Assembly (NCBI GenBank): GCA_036346225.1
Contig: JARFIW010001739.1
Span: 11,821,001-11,885,000 of the forward strand
Direction of reading: 5' to 3'
From: Platerodrilus igneus
Taxonomy: Eukaryota > Arthropoda > Insecta > Coleoptera > Lycidae
DNA length: 64,000 nucleotides
Shown: positions 33,215-44,189 of the stretch, piece after piece
Numbering within the stretch: the stretch's first letter is position 1
Layout of the letters: each line of letters opens with the position of its first letter
Notes under the pieces: generated by a model
What the model was told of the DNA's origin: nothing
The model's input: only the letters and a program-made list of their open reading frames with translations
Databases searched by the model: none
Made by a program: the position numbers and the translations under genes

Positions 33215-33612
33215 TGATACGTCATCATTGAACAATTTGGTAGTGGTGATAATAAATACCATTAGTGCGGGTACCCTACAGTTTTTAATGAAACCTTATG
33301 CCGTAGTGGGAGTGCGTGAAGTAACATGATTCGTACTCGGACGGTAACAGAAGACAGTTAAACGAGAGACCTGACCGCGACACCACACCGAGCGCGCGTG
33401 TTCTTGGGTGTCCGCTAGCTTTTGTGTGTGTTACTTCTCTTGCCCAGTGCGGCACAGGCTTTAAGATATTTATATTTTTTATTAAGTAGTTTGTCGTATT
33501 TGCTCTGTTTATTACATAATCGCTACACTGCCATCGGTATTGCTACATAATAGCAATTGGTCGTTCAGTATAATTACCATTTCTAGATTAATCTTATCAA
33601 TCTTACCAACCA
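33215..33612 (+). repeat. BEL 1 3' LTR
   Basis: Starts TGATACGTCATCATTGAAC and ends TTACCAACCA, followed by CTCAC. Partner of 26649-27041. Confidence 0.95.
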
Positions 33613-33617
33613 CTCAC

Positions 33618-34169
33618 TATTCACAAGTCTAATTAACAGTATGTGCCTTATTTATAGTTGTTTTCAGTCTAATTAACAATAAAGCACTATCACACTAAGA
33701 ATTTACAAGCACTAATATCTTCCTAAACTAAATTCTTAACCATAGGTCTATTAACAACACTAAACACTACTATTATTTATTTATTACACTTTTGTCTATT
33801 TGTATATTCTACAAGCTGCATGTACATTAGACACGTTCACATAATATAACATTTATGTTTACTCCCTTGGAATTCCAAAAGTTCAACTATTTAACTTTAC
33901 ACGATATAATTTATATTCGACATTCTGATATAGACTAACCCTGTACTCCATCATCGGTCTTATTTATACCCCTGAATTAAAAAGGATGATCCATCCTCCA
34001 GTAATTCTCGGTCCATGGAGAATATACAGTGCTTACGGCGCTTGTGTGTTTGACGGATTGCCTAATACTAGTTCGAAACAATACGATCTAATTCTAGTTT
34101 TAATTTCCTATGCAGTGCAAAAGGCACTTTGCGTGAATGATCAACAATAGGCATAATGTCAAGATCAAC
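33618..34169. other. Unassigned AT-rich stretch
   Basis: No gene seen. The last part (after about 34080) may hold further degenerate LINE endonuclease sequence that I cannot confirm. Confidence 0.45.
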
Positions 34170-36345
34170 TGTAATATGACCCGGAAGCAGATATAGTCAC
34201 TGACCACAACATCGTAATTATGGAGGCCGTACTTAAATTTAAAAATCTGAAAAAGAGGAACGGAAAAAGGCACTTTGACTTTGAAAAAATAAAACATAAA
34301 GATATCCACGAAAGATTTGAAAAAAATCAAATGAATTGCTAAAAGGTATCGGAAAAATTTCTGATACTAAGGAAGTAGAAACAGAATGGAATAACATTAA
34401 ATCCAGCTTAGACATGGCAACCAGAGATATTCTGGAGTATACACAAAAGGAAAATAAGAAACAATGGATAACAAAGGATATCCTGAATTTAATAGAAGAA
34501 AAACAAAAATACAAAAATAGATCAGACGAAACAGGAAAACAGAGATACAAAGCCATAAAATGGGATATTATTCGCAAATACAGTAAAGCTAAAGAACAAT
34601 GGATTGATGAAAAGTGCAACTCGGTACAAACTAAGATGGAAATAGGAAAGACAGACGAAGCATACAAATTCATTAAAATGAATTTTAGGGATATGAAACC
34701 ATATAGCAAAAACGTCATTATAGAAAATGTAGAGAAAGTAACTAGATGGCAAGAATATATAGGGAATTTATATTCAGGAGAGGAATTAACAGCATTAGAA
34801 CAGGAATCAGACATTGAAAAGAATGACCTGGGATATCCTATGCTTAGAGATGAGTTTGAATTAGCAGTAAAGGGTCTGAAAAATGGTAAGGCGCCGTGTA
34901 CGGATAAGGTGCAAGCAGAAACTCTAAAGGCCGCTGGACAAGCAGTAACAGAACGTCTCTTCCGACTTGTAAACTATATGTATGAGACACGCGAGATACG
35001 CAAAGATTTCAAACGTAACATCATAGTAAATATACCAAAAAAAAAAGAGGCGCGGATAGATGTGAAAATTTTCGAACAATAAGCTTGACAGCACACGCTT
35101 TAAAAATATTAACTAGAATTGTACAAAGACGAATGGAAAAACGGCTGAAGAAATACTGGGAGAAGATCAATTTGGGTTTACGCAAAACAGGGAAACACGG
35201 GAGGCTATTTGAGCTCTGAGAGTTATAATGGAAAAAAAATATAGAAAAGGGAGAAAGCGTATATATAGGGTTTGTAGATTTGGAAAAAGCATTCGACAAT
35301 GTAAGATGGAAAAAAATGTTCGAAATACTCTAAAAGATTGGATTGAGTTATAGGGATATTCAAATAGTACATAGCTTATACAAAAAACAAACAGCAGTAA
35401 TAGTATTAAAGCAAGAAATATTAGGAAAGGGATGAGACAGGGATGCGCTGTATTCCCATTAATTTTTAACTTGTACATAGAAGAGGCAATGAACACTGTC
35501 AAATATAGGAAAACAGCTGGAACTAATATGCAGGGACAAAAGATGGATATGCTCAGATTTGCAGATGATATAGCGGTATTAGCATCTAGCAAGGAAGAGT
35601 TAGAAGCTGTTTTTAATGAAATAGAAACAGTTCTAATGGAGAGGTACGGTATGAAAATTAAAAAAAATAAAACTAAAGTTCTAGTATGCAAAAAAGAGGA
35701 AAATAAATCAAAAACAATAATACAAATAGGTAACGAGAACGTACAAGAAGTTAAGGATTTCTGCTAGCTAGGATGTCAACGCAAGATGGCAAAAGCACAA
35801 AAGGAAGCCTAATAAAGCCAGATGGGAAAAGCACAAAAGATATAAAACAAAGATTAACATAAGGTCGTGCTACATTTAACAAGAAAATGCAACTACTGTG
35901 TTAAAAGACCACAAACATAGAAACAAGGAAAAGATTGCTTAAAACATATGTGTGGAGCTCAGCACTGTACGGCTATGAAGCCTGGACAGTAGGAGAAGCG
36001 GACAAGCCTTTGAAATGCGGTGCTACAGACGTATGATAAAGATACCATGGACAAACAAAGTTAAGAACAAAAAGGTACTGGAAATGGTAGGGGAAGAAAG
36101 AACTATGTGGAAAACAGTGAAAAATAGGATAGATTGAACGAGAGACCACATACTAAGACATGAGGGAATAGTGCGGGATATATTAGAAACAGAGGTAGGA
36201 AAAAAGAGAAGTAGAGGTAGACCTAGGTTAGACTACTGCACACAGATAGTGAAAGATGTAGGCTGTTAGAACTTTAGGGAAATGTGTAGGGTACCTCAAA
36301 ATAGAAATTAATGAAGGTACGCTTCCAAGTAGTCGCAAAATAGAA
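34170..36345 (+). mobile_element. LINE, plus strand, 5'-truncated in endonuclease
   Basis: Starts with the last endonuclease residues (DPEADIVTDHNIVIMEA, about 34170-34215, the conserved SDH block) and runs through reverse transcriptase to the C-terminal tail near 36300. It is related to the LINE in Gypsy gag (10409-12567) through the motifs MQGQKMDMLRFADDIAVLA and YIEEAMN, but is a separate, more diverged copy on the other strand. Confidence 0.85.
34215..36310 (+). pseudogene. LINE reverse transcriptase, several frames
   Basis: Frame 34336-35082 has the spacer domain (KENKKQWITKDILNLIEEKQKYKNR, AYKFIKMNFRD) and the first RT motifs (LRDEFELAVKGLKNGKAPCTD). An A-run at 35037-35046 is a likely frameshift point, after which RT motifs continue in other frames ('GFVDLEKAFDNV', about 35265-35300). 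Frame 35432-35767 has MRQGCAVFPLIFNLYIEEA and the active-site RFADDIAVLASS, with both Asp intact. The C-terminal part (about 35930-36300) is heavily frameshifted. It cannot make a complete protein. Confidence 0.85.
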
Positions 36346-36384
36346 AAACTAATGACAAATATAATAACTGTACTTAAACATGGT

Positions 36385-36870
36385 GATAATTATAAACATC
36401 TACAGATATTGGTTTGCAATACAATCAACTAATGTTAATTGTGCGAAAGGATTTATTTGAAAATATTAATACGACAAATGTCTAAGTGTTGGGGGAACCT
36501 TGGCAGCCACAGGCTGCTTAACCCCCTTTACATACCACTGAATCTCAGTAAATAGGGCATATAAATAGAAAACAATAGAAGGGAATCGAGCGAGGTACAA
36601 GTCCAACCAGTTTCAAGATGTAAAACCCAATGACGAAAAAATTAGTGTTCTTAAGTCTGATTATTATTATAAACAACTACAGGTGTTGGTTGTGAAATAT
36701 TTTCAACTAATGTTGATTGTGCGAAAGGATAAATTGAAAAAACTATTAATTCGACAAAGGTTCAAGTGCTGGGGAACTTGCCAGCCAAAGGCTGTTTACC
36801 CCCCTTCATATACCACTGAATATCGGGGAAATAGGGTATATAACTCTAAAACAATAGAAAGTGACCGAAC
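36385..36870 (+). repeat. Dimeric repeat between LINE fragments, ~277-bp spacing
   Basis: Two diverged copies of a segment of about 200 bases start near 36391 and 36668. Shared words are 'ataaaca', 'ctacag', 'tcaactaatgtt', 'attgtgcgaaaggat', 'tgggg aac ttg', 'taccccc' and 'cataccactgaat' followed by 'aaatagggyatata'. A LINE-like 3' end ('ccaaccagtttcaagatg', 36601-36620) lies between the copies. The origin of the unit is unknown. It may be 3' UTR sequence of this LINE family duplicated with it. Confidence 0.7.
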
Positions 36871-37345
36871 TGCATCAAACAAGAAAGAACAGCAGCTATG
36901 TTCAAAGACAACGAACATAGATACAAGAAGAAAACTGCTCAAGGCATATGTGTGGAGCACAGCATAGTATACCTATGAAATACGGGCAGTAGTAAAAGCA
37001 GAAAATCGGTAGCAGCCTTTTGGAATGTTGTGCTTTAGATGTATGAGGATGATAGCATAGACAGACAAAGTTAAAAACAAATAGATTTTACAAATGTAGG
37101 GAACAATGATATTTGTGGAAAAAAATAGGAGAAATAGAAGGGCAGAATACGTTCTAAGGCATTTTTGGGGAAGAGCATGGTATATATTACAAGCAGAGAT
37201 AGGAAAAAGGAGATAGATGTAGACCTAGATCAGATAGTGATAGATGCAGACTGTGCAAATTTCAGGGAAATGTGTAGGTTAGTTCAGAATAGGAAACAAT
37301 GAGGGTACGCGTCTAACCAGTTCCAGAACTGAAGACCTAATGATG
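36871..37345 (+). mobile_element. LINE 3' fragment, second copy
   Basis: Repeats the 3' part of the LINE at 34170-36345, with the words 'aaggcatatgtgtggagc', 'gacaaagttaa' and 'gggaaatgtgtaggt'. It ends in an ATGATGATGATAA tail at about 37330-37345. All frames are broken. Its own ending mirrors the GATGAT tail of the LINE at 10409. Confidence 0.8.
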
Positions 37346-40271
37346 ATGATAAACATTAAAATCACAAGATTTTCTAGAAAATTTTTCAATTGTTACCCGC
37401 GGCAATCGAATGTTGCTAATGCTGATAATGCCGGTAGGTGAAGTATTCTCAATCGAATTTTGGGTATATTATCCAACGAATTAAATACACCTTCAAACTG
37501 GGCATTGCAAAGTTTAATTGACAGTAATATTTTATCCAATTCGATACATAACGATCCAATTTCGAATGCACCAGCATTGTTTCATCCAAGATACAAACAA
37601 GATAAGAAATATCAAATACCTATTTGATTTCCATAGCGGCCTGAGTCATTAATTTGACCGCCATCAAATTTTTGCGGGTTTTCTCTACTTTCCAACTACT
37701 AAGCAATAATTCTAATATTCTTTTAACAAAATCTTTTGCGTCCAAAATTAGGCGATTCATTGAATTTCTGAATTGCGTCATTATGCAAGCAAATGATAGA
37801 ATACAATTTCAAATACCAATAACCAATATCTGCTGAATTACAGTAGGTAATAAACTGTATTTATGAAATTTTAACCAAAACTTGTAAAAAGAACCGTTAA
37901 TGAGTAACAAAACCGGTAAAACGGCGACGTTAGCCTTGTTAAAAGCTGCCAAATATGAATATTGAACGACTTTTACAGACAATGCGATTGTTACTTCCGG
38001 ATATTAAATGCTTATAAAACGTACAGCATCGACATCTACCTGAGTTTTTACATCATTCGTTTGCTTATTGGAAGTTTCATTGCATATACCACCATTCTAC
38101 GAATTTCTTTAATTAGCGTTTTAAAGCTTTACATTTCTGAAATGAAAATAGTACGAAACAAAAAGGATTAAGGAACAATGAATGATAATGGAAATTTCTG
38201 AGTTGAGTAATCAAAATTTATGAAAAATATAATGGTATATGTGCTCAAAAGACAAAATTATGAATAATGTACAGTGTGTAATGAATTAATATTGGCACGT
38301 ACTGTGTTACCTTCCGCTATGACAATTCAATTAGTCATTAAGTATTCCATAGAAAATGCTTATTACAGCCTATATATGAATGACTTTACACAATATGGTC
38401 CACGCAAAACTGTAATGACACCGGAAGTACGCGTCGATAAACTTCTGCGCACTTCCGGCTTGACCAGAGTCTTGCATTCAACTACTAGGTCTTGTTCAAT
38501 GACGCACAGGGTGCTGTATATAACAAAGAACAAAAAAGGCAAGTATGCGGAAGGTAAAGAATTTTAAGGGTTAACAGTTAGAAATGCTTTAAAATGATCT
38601 GCCATACTCACTTAAATTAAACATATTTGACAGTTGTTTTGTGTTTAATAATGTAAAACAAAGTTTCCTATCCAGTGGTCCTCTTGGTTTTAAATATTTC
38701 AATTTGGGGAGCAGAAACCACAAAATAACCCATTTCCCATGTTAAATCCCTATGTTCGGTGGTGAACCATGGACTGTATATAATGTACCGACAATATGTA
38801 ATAGACTATTTATTAACAATCAACAAATAGTTGAGGATCACTCTCCACTCTTACTCCTATGGCGTGGCGAGACTGGTCTAAATTTTGTCACACGTTGAGC
38901 GATGGAACATAAAGACTCGTTGTTAAGAGATGACTTGAAGCAGCTCGACTTTCCTGTAAAATGTTATAAAAGTTCAAATTTCAAAGACTTGTTGATCGAC
39001 ACATGAAAAGCCTGAATAAAGGTACTGGACAGCTGGTCAAATTCCACCCACCACAAGTCGCAAGTACGAATCTTGAGCGATACAAAGTTTTCCAAGCCGT
39101 ACTTTGTGAAAACAAGTCTTCAAGCGCGCCAATATTATTTATAAGTATCATATTAAGACACACGGGCTTGTATCACCGATAATTAGAAAGTTCGAAAATA
39201 TTTAACCAGCGAGGAGAAACACTACAACATATTCTTATTTTATTATGTCGTAAAATGAGATCCATATGTTTGCTCTGCAAGCAAATTTTTCTCAAATAAC
39301 TGTCGTCAGTTTTGTTTTTATTAGGGTCACATCAAAGCTTTGTAAAAATGACATTCCAAAATTGTTAATCAATAAATTCGCGTAATATATATTTTCAGCA
39401 TCCTTTCGCTTACTTATCAATAGATTTGCTACATCAGCTACGACTCAATAGGGCATTTTCTAAAGCAGGAAGAAAAATATCCTCCGGCCCGAACAAAGCG
39501 ATATCTACACAAAGGTGCAGTCCGCATGACGCCTTTCTAAACTCAAAGAATTTAAATTGCTTTCTAGAGTTAGTTGTTCGCAAACTATAATGAAACTAAT
39601 CTTTTTAGAAATAAATACTACAACTTACCAGGATAAAATACAGTCTCACGTCGCACAGAATAGTTGGCTTGTGGAATTCGAAGCTCGCAAGAGAATTCCT
39701 CTGGACTCTTTAATGCCGGTAACAAAGCAGACGCTGATATGTCAAATAACTGTCCTCGCTTCATCACGATTACTTCGGCTTTTGGTATATCTCTGTAAGA
39801 AAGTTAGCTTTATTACGACCGTTAGAAGAAATGATTGTGGGATTTGATATTTGGCGTTAAGGAATTGTATTAAGTTTACTATTAAAGTTTTTTCAATACG
39901 CTAAAACTTTATTAATAAGACAGTGAAACATTTAACAGCAATACAAATATTGATATATTTTAAATTTCTTAACAAGTAAAGTATTATAGTCCGCAAATTA
40001 CTTGTAGACTTGTTGTGACGAACTCTTCTATTAGACAACAACGTAAATTAAATGACAATTGTTCTTTCAAGAAATTAGAGACACACTCCCAAAAATTTGG
40101 GGACTATACCAAAATGTTTTCCTATAAAACTGCCTATTTTCATCAAACTTTATTGTGCTATTACGTAAAGTTTCTGGAGTATTAAAATTTATATCGATTC
40201 TCAAAATTTACAATTGCATATTTTAACCTGTGCAGTCTTGTATAACAATGGCATAATTAGAGAAACAGGTT
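37346..40271. other. Unassigned AT-rich stretch
   Basis: No transposon motif or convincing gene. Short frames (37654, 37962, 38274, 39557 on the plus strand; 38981 on the minus) show no family signature. One promoter-like patch is listed separately at 38420-38523. If a host gene passes through the window, this is one of the few places where a small exon could hide, but I cannot see one. Confidence 0.5.
38420..38523 (+). promoter_or_regulatory. Promoter-like patch: inverted ETS-type sites and TATA box
   Basis: CCGGAAGT (38421-38428) and its reverse complement ACTTCCGG (38451-38458) form an inverted pair, extended by CGC/GCG inside. ACCGGAAGT is the textbook ETS-family site. TGACGCAC lies at 38500-38507 and TATATAA at 38517-38523. 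The patch is more GC- and CpG-rich than its surroundings. Whether it is a real promoter, an element's promoter or chance cannot be told from sequence. Confidence 0.35.
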
Positions 40272-40284
40272 TGTCACACTTACC
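40272..40284. repeat. SINE copy 3 target duplication, left
   Basis: TGTCACACTTACC is repeated exactly at 40585-40597. Confidence 0.95.
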
Positions 40285-40584
40285 TTACATGTGATTTTCC
40301 AATGCTCCACCCGAAGGTATTACATTGGCCAGGAAGCAAGTTTCTTTTACCTGGAAAATTTGGAATTTTGTCGAACCCTTGCTGTTCCAAGCCAGATAGG
40401 GATCTTTAACGTGCGTGACAACACTCACACACGGGACCTCCATTTTATCTCTCATCCGAACGAGGACGTATTTTTGTGAAAAATGCTCGCCTAACATTTT
40501 TCAAGCGGACCGTGTTCGGAATCGAACCCGAGACCTTGAGCGTAGTAGTCACACATATACCAACTACGCCACGGAGCTGCCTTA
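40285..40584 (-). mobile_element. tRNA-derived SINE, copy 3
   Basis: 300 bases between perfect 13-bp target duplications, so this copy defines the element's ends. On the minus strand it runs from GGCAGCTCCGTGGCGTAG to a 3' end GGAAAATCACATGTAA. The B box reads GGTTCGATTCC. It has no poly-A tail. The constant 3' end shared with copy 4 suggests recognition of that end by a partner LINE. Confidence 0.95.
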
Positions 40585-40597
40585 TGTCACACTTACC
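40585..40597. repeat. SINE copy 3 target duplication, right
   Basis: TGTCACACTTACC, matching 40272-40284. Confidence 0.95.
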
Positions 40598-41514
40598 GCT
40601 AGAATTATTAATTATGATTTACTGTAGCCGTTTCGTAGTTGAGCCTACAGATCTCGACGTCATAGAGTTCATGTGCCATGGTGGCTATATTCAACAAGAC
40701 AGTTACATAAAACTTCTATCTACAAATTTAACGCACAAAAATGGTCCATAGAAACAGATTAATGGTAATGGTCCTTACTATTGTAACACACAAACACTCA
40801 CGTAGGTGTTGTAGAGCCGATAGGTCTGCCTAGGACCAGAATGATTACATTAGCATGTATACGAAGCGTTTGTACACAAAAGATAATTGACGGTCCCTTT
40901 AGTACCACATTTTGCAGATGGACTTGATTGAAAGTTGTTTATATTAAAATACGAAATTTCGAGAATGCTATTTGCATAATTTCTGGTATGTTCTCGAGCA
41001 ATTGAAGTGTATACAAATTGCCGTCATGAATATTGGAGGTCAGTTCTAATTGAAAATTTGATAGTTGTATATATGTGATATAAGTTACTGTCGAAATAAT
41101 TATCCTTTGTAGTATGAATTACTATTGTGATTATATAAACATATAATTAATGATTGAATAATTAATTATAGTTCTACGTATTTAAATTAATAATTAGTGC
41201 TTGGATAGTTAATTGTAATGTTTCGATATGAAGTTGAGTAAGAAGATAGCATCGCAGTTTAAAAAGCTAGTGATTGTACTGTTAGCGATAAACTGGAAAT
41301 AAATTGTTGTGAGAGCTTTTAGAAATGCTGAGAAAAACTCTACAAGATTTGTGAGCAAAGTAATAAGACTGACAACACTGCGAACGATCTGACAACGTTG
41401 GGTTGTTTTACTTGTATAAACCTGCGCGTTCATCCTTTTCAGATGCTCACTCAGAGTTTTAGCTCCGTACAAACAGCACGTAATTTTTGAGAGCGCTATT
41501 AGTAAAGCTATGTT
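40598..41514. other. Unassigned AT-rich stretch
   Basis: No gene. The minus-strand frame at 41209-41472 has no recognisable motif. Confidence 0.5.
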
Positions 41515-42215
41515 TTGTTGTGTGTTACAAAATGGAACAGCGTAATGTAAAGCAACGTTATGTCATCGAGTTTTGTGTTAAACTTGAGAAATTCACGAGT
41601 GTGGCATTTGAAAAGTTAAAACTGAACTATATGGAACATTTCTTATAAAGAGCACAAGTTTTTCATTGGCACAAATCAATTTTAAAAAGTCAATAACACG
41701 TTGAAGATGAACTTCGCCCAGGAAGACTTTTAGCGTCAAAAACCGACGAAAACATCAAACGTGTGCGTGCTGTTGTAAAATCAGACCGACGTTTAACAAT
41801 AAGACTGAAGGGTGATCTGTTAAACTTAAACACTTTCACCATACATCTACTTTTGAACGAAGATTTTCAAATACAAAATATCTGTGGTAACTGGTGCCGA
41901 AAAATGCTTTTCCATTGTTCCACAGCTCCCTATTCACCTGATACGAGTCTTTGTCACTTTTTTCTTTTGCTAAAATTGAAAAATGTTTTAAAAGTACGTC
42001 ATTTGAGGACACTGGAGAATATTCAAAAGATTATAACCGAGATGTTAGAGGCCCTATACTAGTTGAAGCCCATCAGCGCTGCTATCAAAAATGGGCACGA
42101 CAACTCCACCGGTGTATGGCTGCCGAAAGGAACTACTTTAGAAGACACAATATTGTTGTTTGAAAAAAATAAAACTTTGGTAATTAAAAATCAGTCATAA
42201 ATTTCTCACACACCC
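41515..42215 (+). mobile_element. irritans-type mariner with internal deletion
   Basis: Begins before the transposase Met-Glu-Gln start at 41531 and runs to 'cacaccccgtatag' (about 42210), where a TA-bordered end would be expected. The coding region joins the DNA-binding half directly to the extreme C-terminus. I did not find a matching inverted repeat on the left. Confidence 0.75.
41531..42163 (+). pseudogene. irritans-type mariner transposase, deleted core
   Basis: The N-terminus reads MEQRNVKQRYVIEFCVKLEK with the helix-turn-helix region, a linker with DELRPGRLLASKTDENIKRV, and LLNEDFQIQNIC. At about 41905 it jumps to the end of the catalytic domain, TAPYSPDTSLCHFFLLLKLKN, so the segments holding the first two catalytic Asp are gone. 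In the remaining block the third acid, normally in CDFF, reads CHFF. The C-terminus continues across a frameshift near 42060 to YFRRHNI-like residues. This family is distinct from the mariner at 3538 and 50312. Confidence 0.88.
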
Positions 42216-42539
42216 CGTATAGTCAGTTTGAAAATAAATGTTTGATACATCGGTCTCAACTAGTGTGATTTTTGTCGAATAAAAATATTTGCGTGCCAAA
42301 GACTCGTACTCAATAGAAAATGGATAGTGAAATCCTTTCCCTCCTGAAGGACTTCAAGTCAGGCACGGAGAAAATATTTCACAGCCTGGCAGCGAAGTTA
42401 GAAGAATTTTCCACGAAATTAAATGAAAATGTGTGGAAACGAGAACGAACCGCCACAAACCTTTCAGAAAAACTTTTAAGGACTTCGCGTAAAATGGAAG
42501 AACGGAGTGATTTCCTAATACTGCAAGCATCAGAGACCT

Positions 42540-42553
42540 CAGTGCAGCTGACA
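42540..42553. repeat. SINE copy 4 target duplication, left
   Basis: CAGTGCAGCTGACA, with one mismatch to 42853-42866 (CAGTGCAGGTGACA). Confidence 0.9.
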
Positions 42554-42852
42554 GATTACATGTGATTTTCCAATGCTCCACCCGAAGGTACTACATTGAC
42601 CAGGAAGCGAGTTTTTTTTTACCTGAAAAATTTTGAATTTTGCCGAACCCTTGCTGTTCCAAGCAAGGTAGGGATCTTCAACGTGCGTGACAACACTCAC
42701 ACACGGGACCTCCATTTTACCTCTCATCTGAACGAGGGTGTATTTTTGTGAAAAATGCTCGCCTAACATTTTTCAAGCGGACCGTGTCGGGATTCGAACC
42801 CGGGATCTTGGGCGTAGTAGTCACACACATAGCACTACGCCACGGAGCCGCC
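42554..42852 (-). mobile_element. tRNA-derived SINE, copy 4, inside Gypsy gag
   Basis: 299 bases with an A box TGGCGTAGTGC variant, B box GGTTCGAATCC and 3' end GGAAAATCACATGTAATC on the minus strand. Almost identical to copies 1 and 3. It lies in the coding strand of gag in antisense orientation. The target duplication is gag sequence, so the SINE arrived after the Gypsy element. Confidence 0.95.
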
Positions 42853-42866
42853 CAGTGCAGGTGACA
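42853..42866. repeat. SINE copy 4 target duplication, right
   Basis: CAGTGCAGGTGACA, partner of 42540-42553. Confidence 0.9.
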
Positions 42867-43460
42867 CAACAGCACGCCCTAGAATTTAAGAAATTCGTGA
42901 AATCTGAACTGACGTCAAGGTTCACAGTAAAACCACACACACTTGATGAAAAGACATGTTGGTAGGCATATGTTAAACAATTCTAGACTATCGCGAGAGC
43001 TAATGTCTGGAGCGGTAATAAAAGGAAAACCACATTGATGGTCGCGTTTCGAGGTAAAGCTTTAAACTTTGTACATACCGTATCAGGCCATGACCAAAGA
43101 AACTACGGAACCTTAACATCAAGGCTGGAAATGAGGTACGGCGATTCTCATCAGCAGCAAGTTTACCACGCATGATTGGTTAAAAAAATGTTAAAGGGTG
43201 TGAAGCATATGTTTCTCGCATGGTGACACTAGCTTATGCAACGGAGCCGAATATCTTTCTAGAGTTGGTAGTACTACAGACCTTCATTGATCAAATATGC
43301 GACGAAGGAATCGAGCAAGCACTACGTTTGGTCCTGTCAAACACTGCACGAGATGCGTTGATTCATACCTTAAAGTTCGAGGCGGCAAGGCAAATAACGA
43401 ATTCAATCTGTGGCAAGGTTGGACGTCTAGAAAGTGGTGGAACCAAGAAAAAGTAAAGGT

Positions 43461-43679
43461 AAAATAATTCTACCGGTACTAAGTGACTAGCAGTCGAAGA
43501 AAAAGAGGTCACACGCCACAACCGCGGATTTTTGGTGCAGGCAAAACGTAAACTGCTTAAAAGAGAACATAAGGAGCCGAAATTGATAGGGAAGGTCGAC
43601 TAGCACAGATTTTGTTTTGAAAATGGTCGCCCGCGTCGCGTGGCTAAATGTGATCTTGTTGGTTGGATTATAATGGTAA
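43461..43679. other. Gap where protease and polymerase should be (Gypsy-like 2)
   Basis: Only about 220 bases separate gag from integrase-type sequence. The frames here show no protease or reverse transcriptase motif. An internal deletion of several kilobases is the simplest reading. Confidence 0.6.
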
Positions 43680-44180
43680 ACGACGATTTGCAACCTCTAC
43701 AGATATCAACGGAACAGGAATATGACAAAGTGGGTGTCATTCTAGGATGGAAAGCGAAAGGTCAACATCCATCCTGATGGGATATTACCCCATTGAGTAG
43801 CGCTCGGAAGTCATATTGGGAACAATGGAATTTCCTGAATAGAGAACGAGATCTTGATATGATCCTTGGAGAATGGAGATAGATCCACAAGTACGTTCCA
43901 AGTGGTGGTTTCTAAAAACAGAGTGTTCAAAGTTTTAGGAAATCTGCCTAATGGAAAGACACTTTGGCGATAACTGGTCTCTATAGAAAGTCCGAGCAAG
44001 GATTTACTGGGTAGGCTGCAAGACGATGTAAAAGTTGATGCCGCAAGTGTCAACTGTGTGTACCATTGGAAAACCGTAAGGCTCCAGTGAGGTAATTCAA
44101 CGTGGAAAGCGCCTTTGAGAAACTAGCAACCGATATTGCCGATCCATTTCCTGAGACCGACACCGGTAATATGTATATAT
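43680..44180 (+). pseudogene. Gypsy-like element 2 integrase N-terminal region, decayed
   Basis: Successive frames give WDITPLSSARKSYWEQWNFL, the conserved segment before Gypsy integrase. Then come broken versions of the zinc-binding domain with KVRARIYWVGC and a last block AFEKLATDIADPFPETDTGN (about 44107-44170), the start of the integrase core with its first Asp. Sequence homology to Gypsy stops there, and BEL/Pao coding sequence on the opposite strand begins within about 20 bases. Confidence 0.8.
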
Positions 44181-44189
44181 GCCATTAAA

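Larger units (their letters stand above)
26649..33612 (+). mobile_element. BEL/Pao retrotransposon 1, structurally complete
   Basis: In order: 5-bp target duplication CTCAC (26644-26648), 5' LTR (26649-27041), tRNA-Tyr-type primer site (27046), gag, Pao-type protease, reverse transcriptase, RNase H, integrase, polypurine tract (33203-33214), 3' LTR (33215-33612) and CTCAC again (33613-33617). The length of 6.96 kb is normal for BEL/Pao. No envelope-like gene is present. The coding region has several frameshifts and stops, so the copy is dead although its structure is intact. Confidence 0.95.
42320..43460 (+). pseudogene. Gypsy-like element 2 gag, interrupted by a SINE
   Basis: The N-terminal frame (42320-42565) is a coiled coil: MDSEILSLLKDFKSGTEKIF, KLEEFSTKLNENVWKRE. 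SINE copy 4 interrupts at 42554. Gag resumes at 42867 with QQHALEFKKFVKSELTSRF, then, in broken frames, AFRGKALNFVHTVSG and RYGDSHQQQVYHA. The last open part (43220-43456) has LAYATEPNIFLELVVLQTFI and ALIHTLKFEAARQ, classic Gypsy gag. Stops occur near 42963, 43173 and 43457. The gene is dead independently of the SINE. Confidence 0.85.

Noticed and set aside
26649..33612. An endogenous retrovirus with envelope gene
   Set aside because: After integrase there is only a short non-coding stretch before the polypurine tract, so no envelope-like frame exists.
38274..38567. 97-residue frame spanning the promoter-like patch
   Set aside because: It overlaps the proposed promoter itself and shows no recognisable domain.
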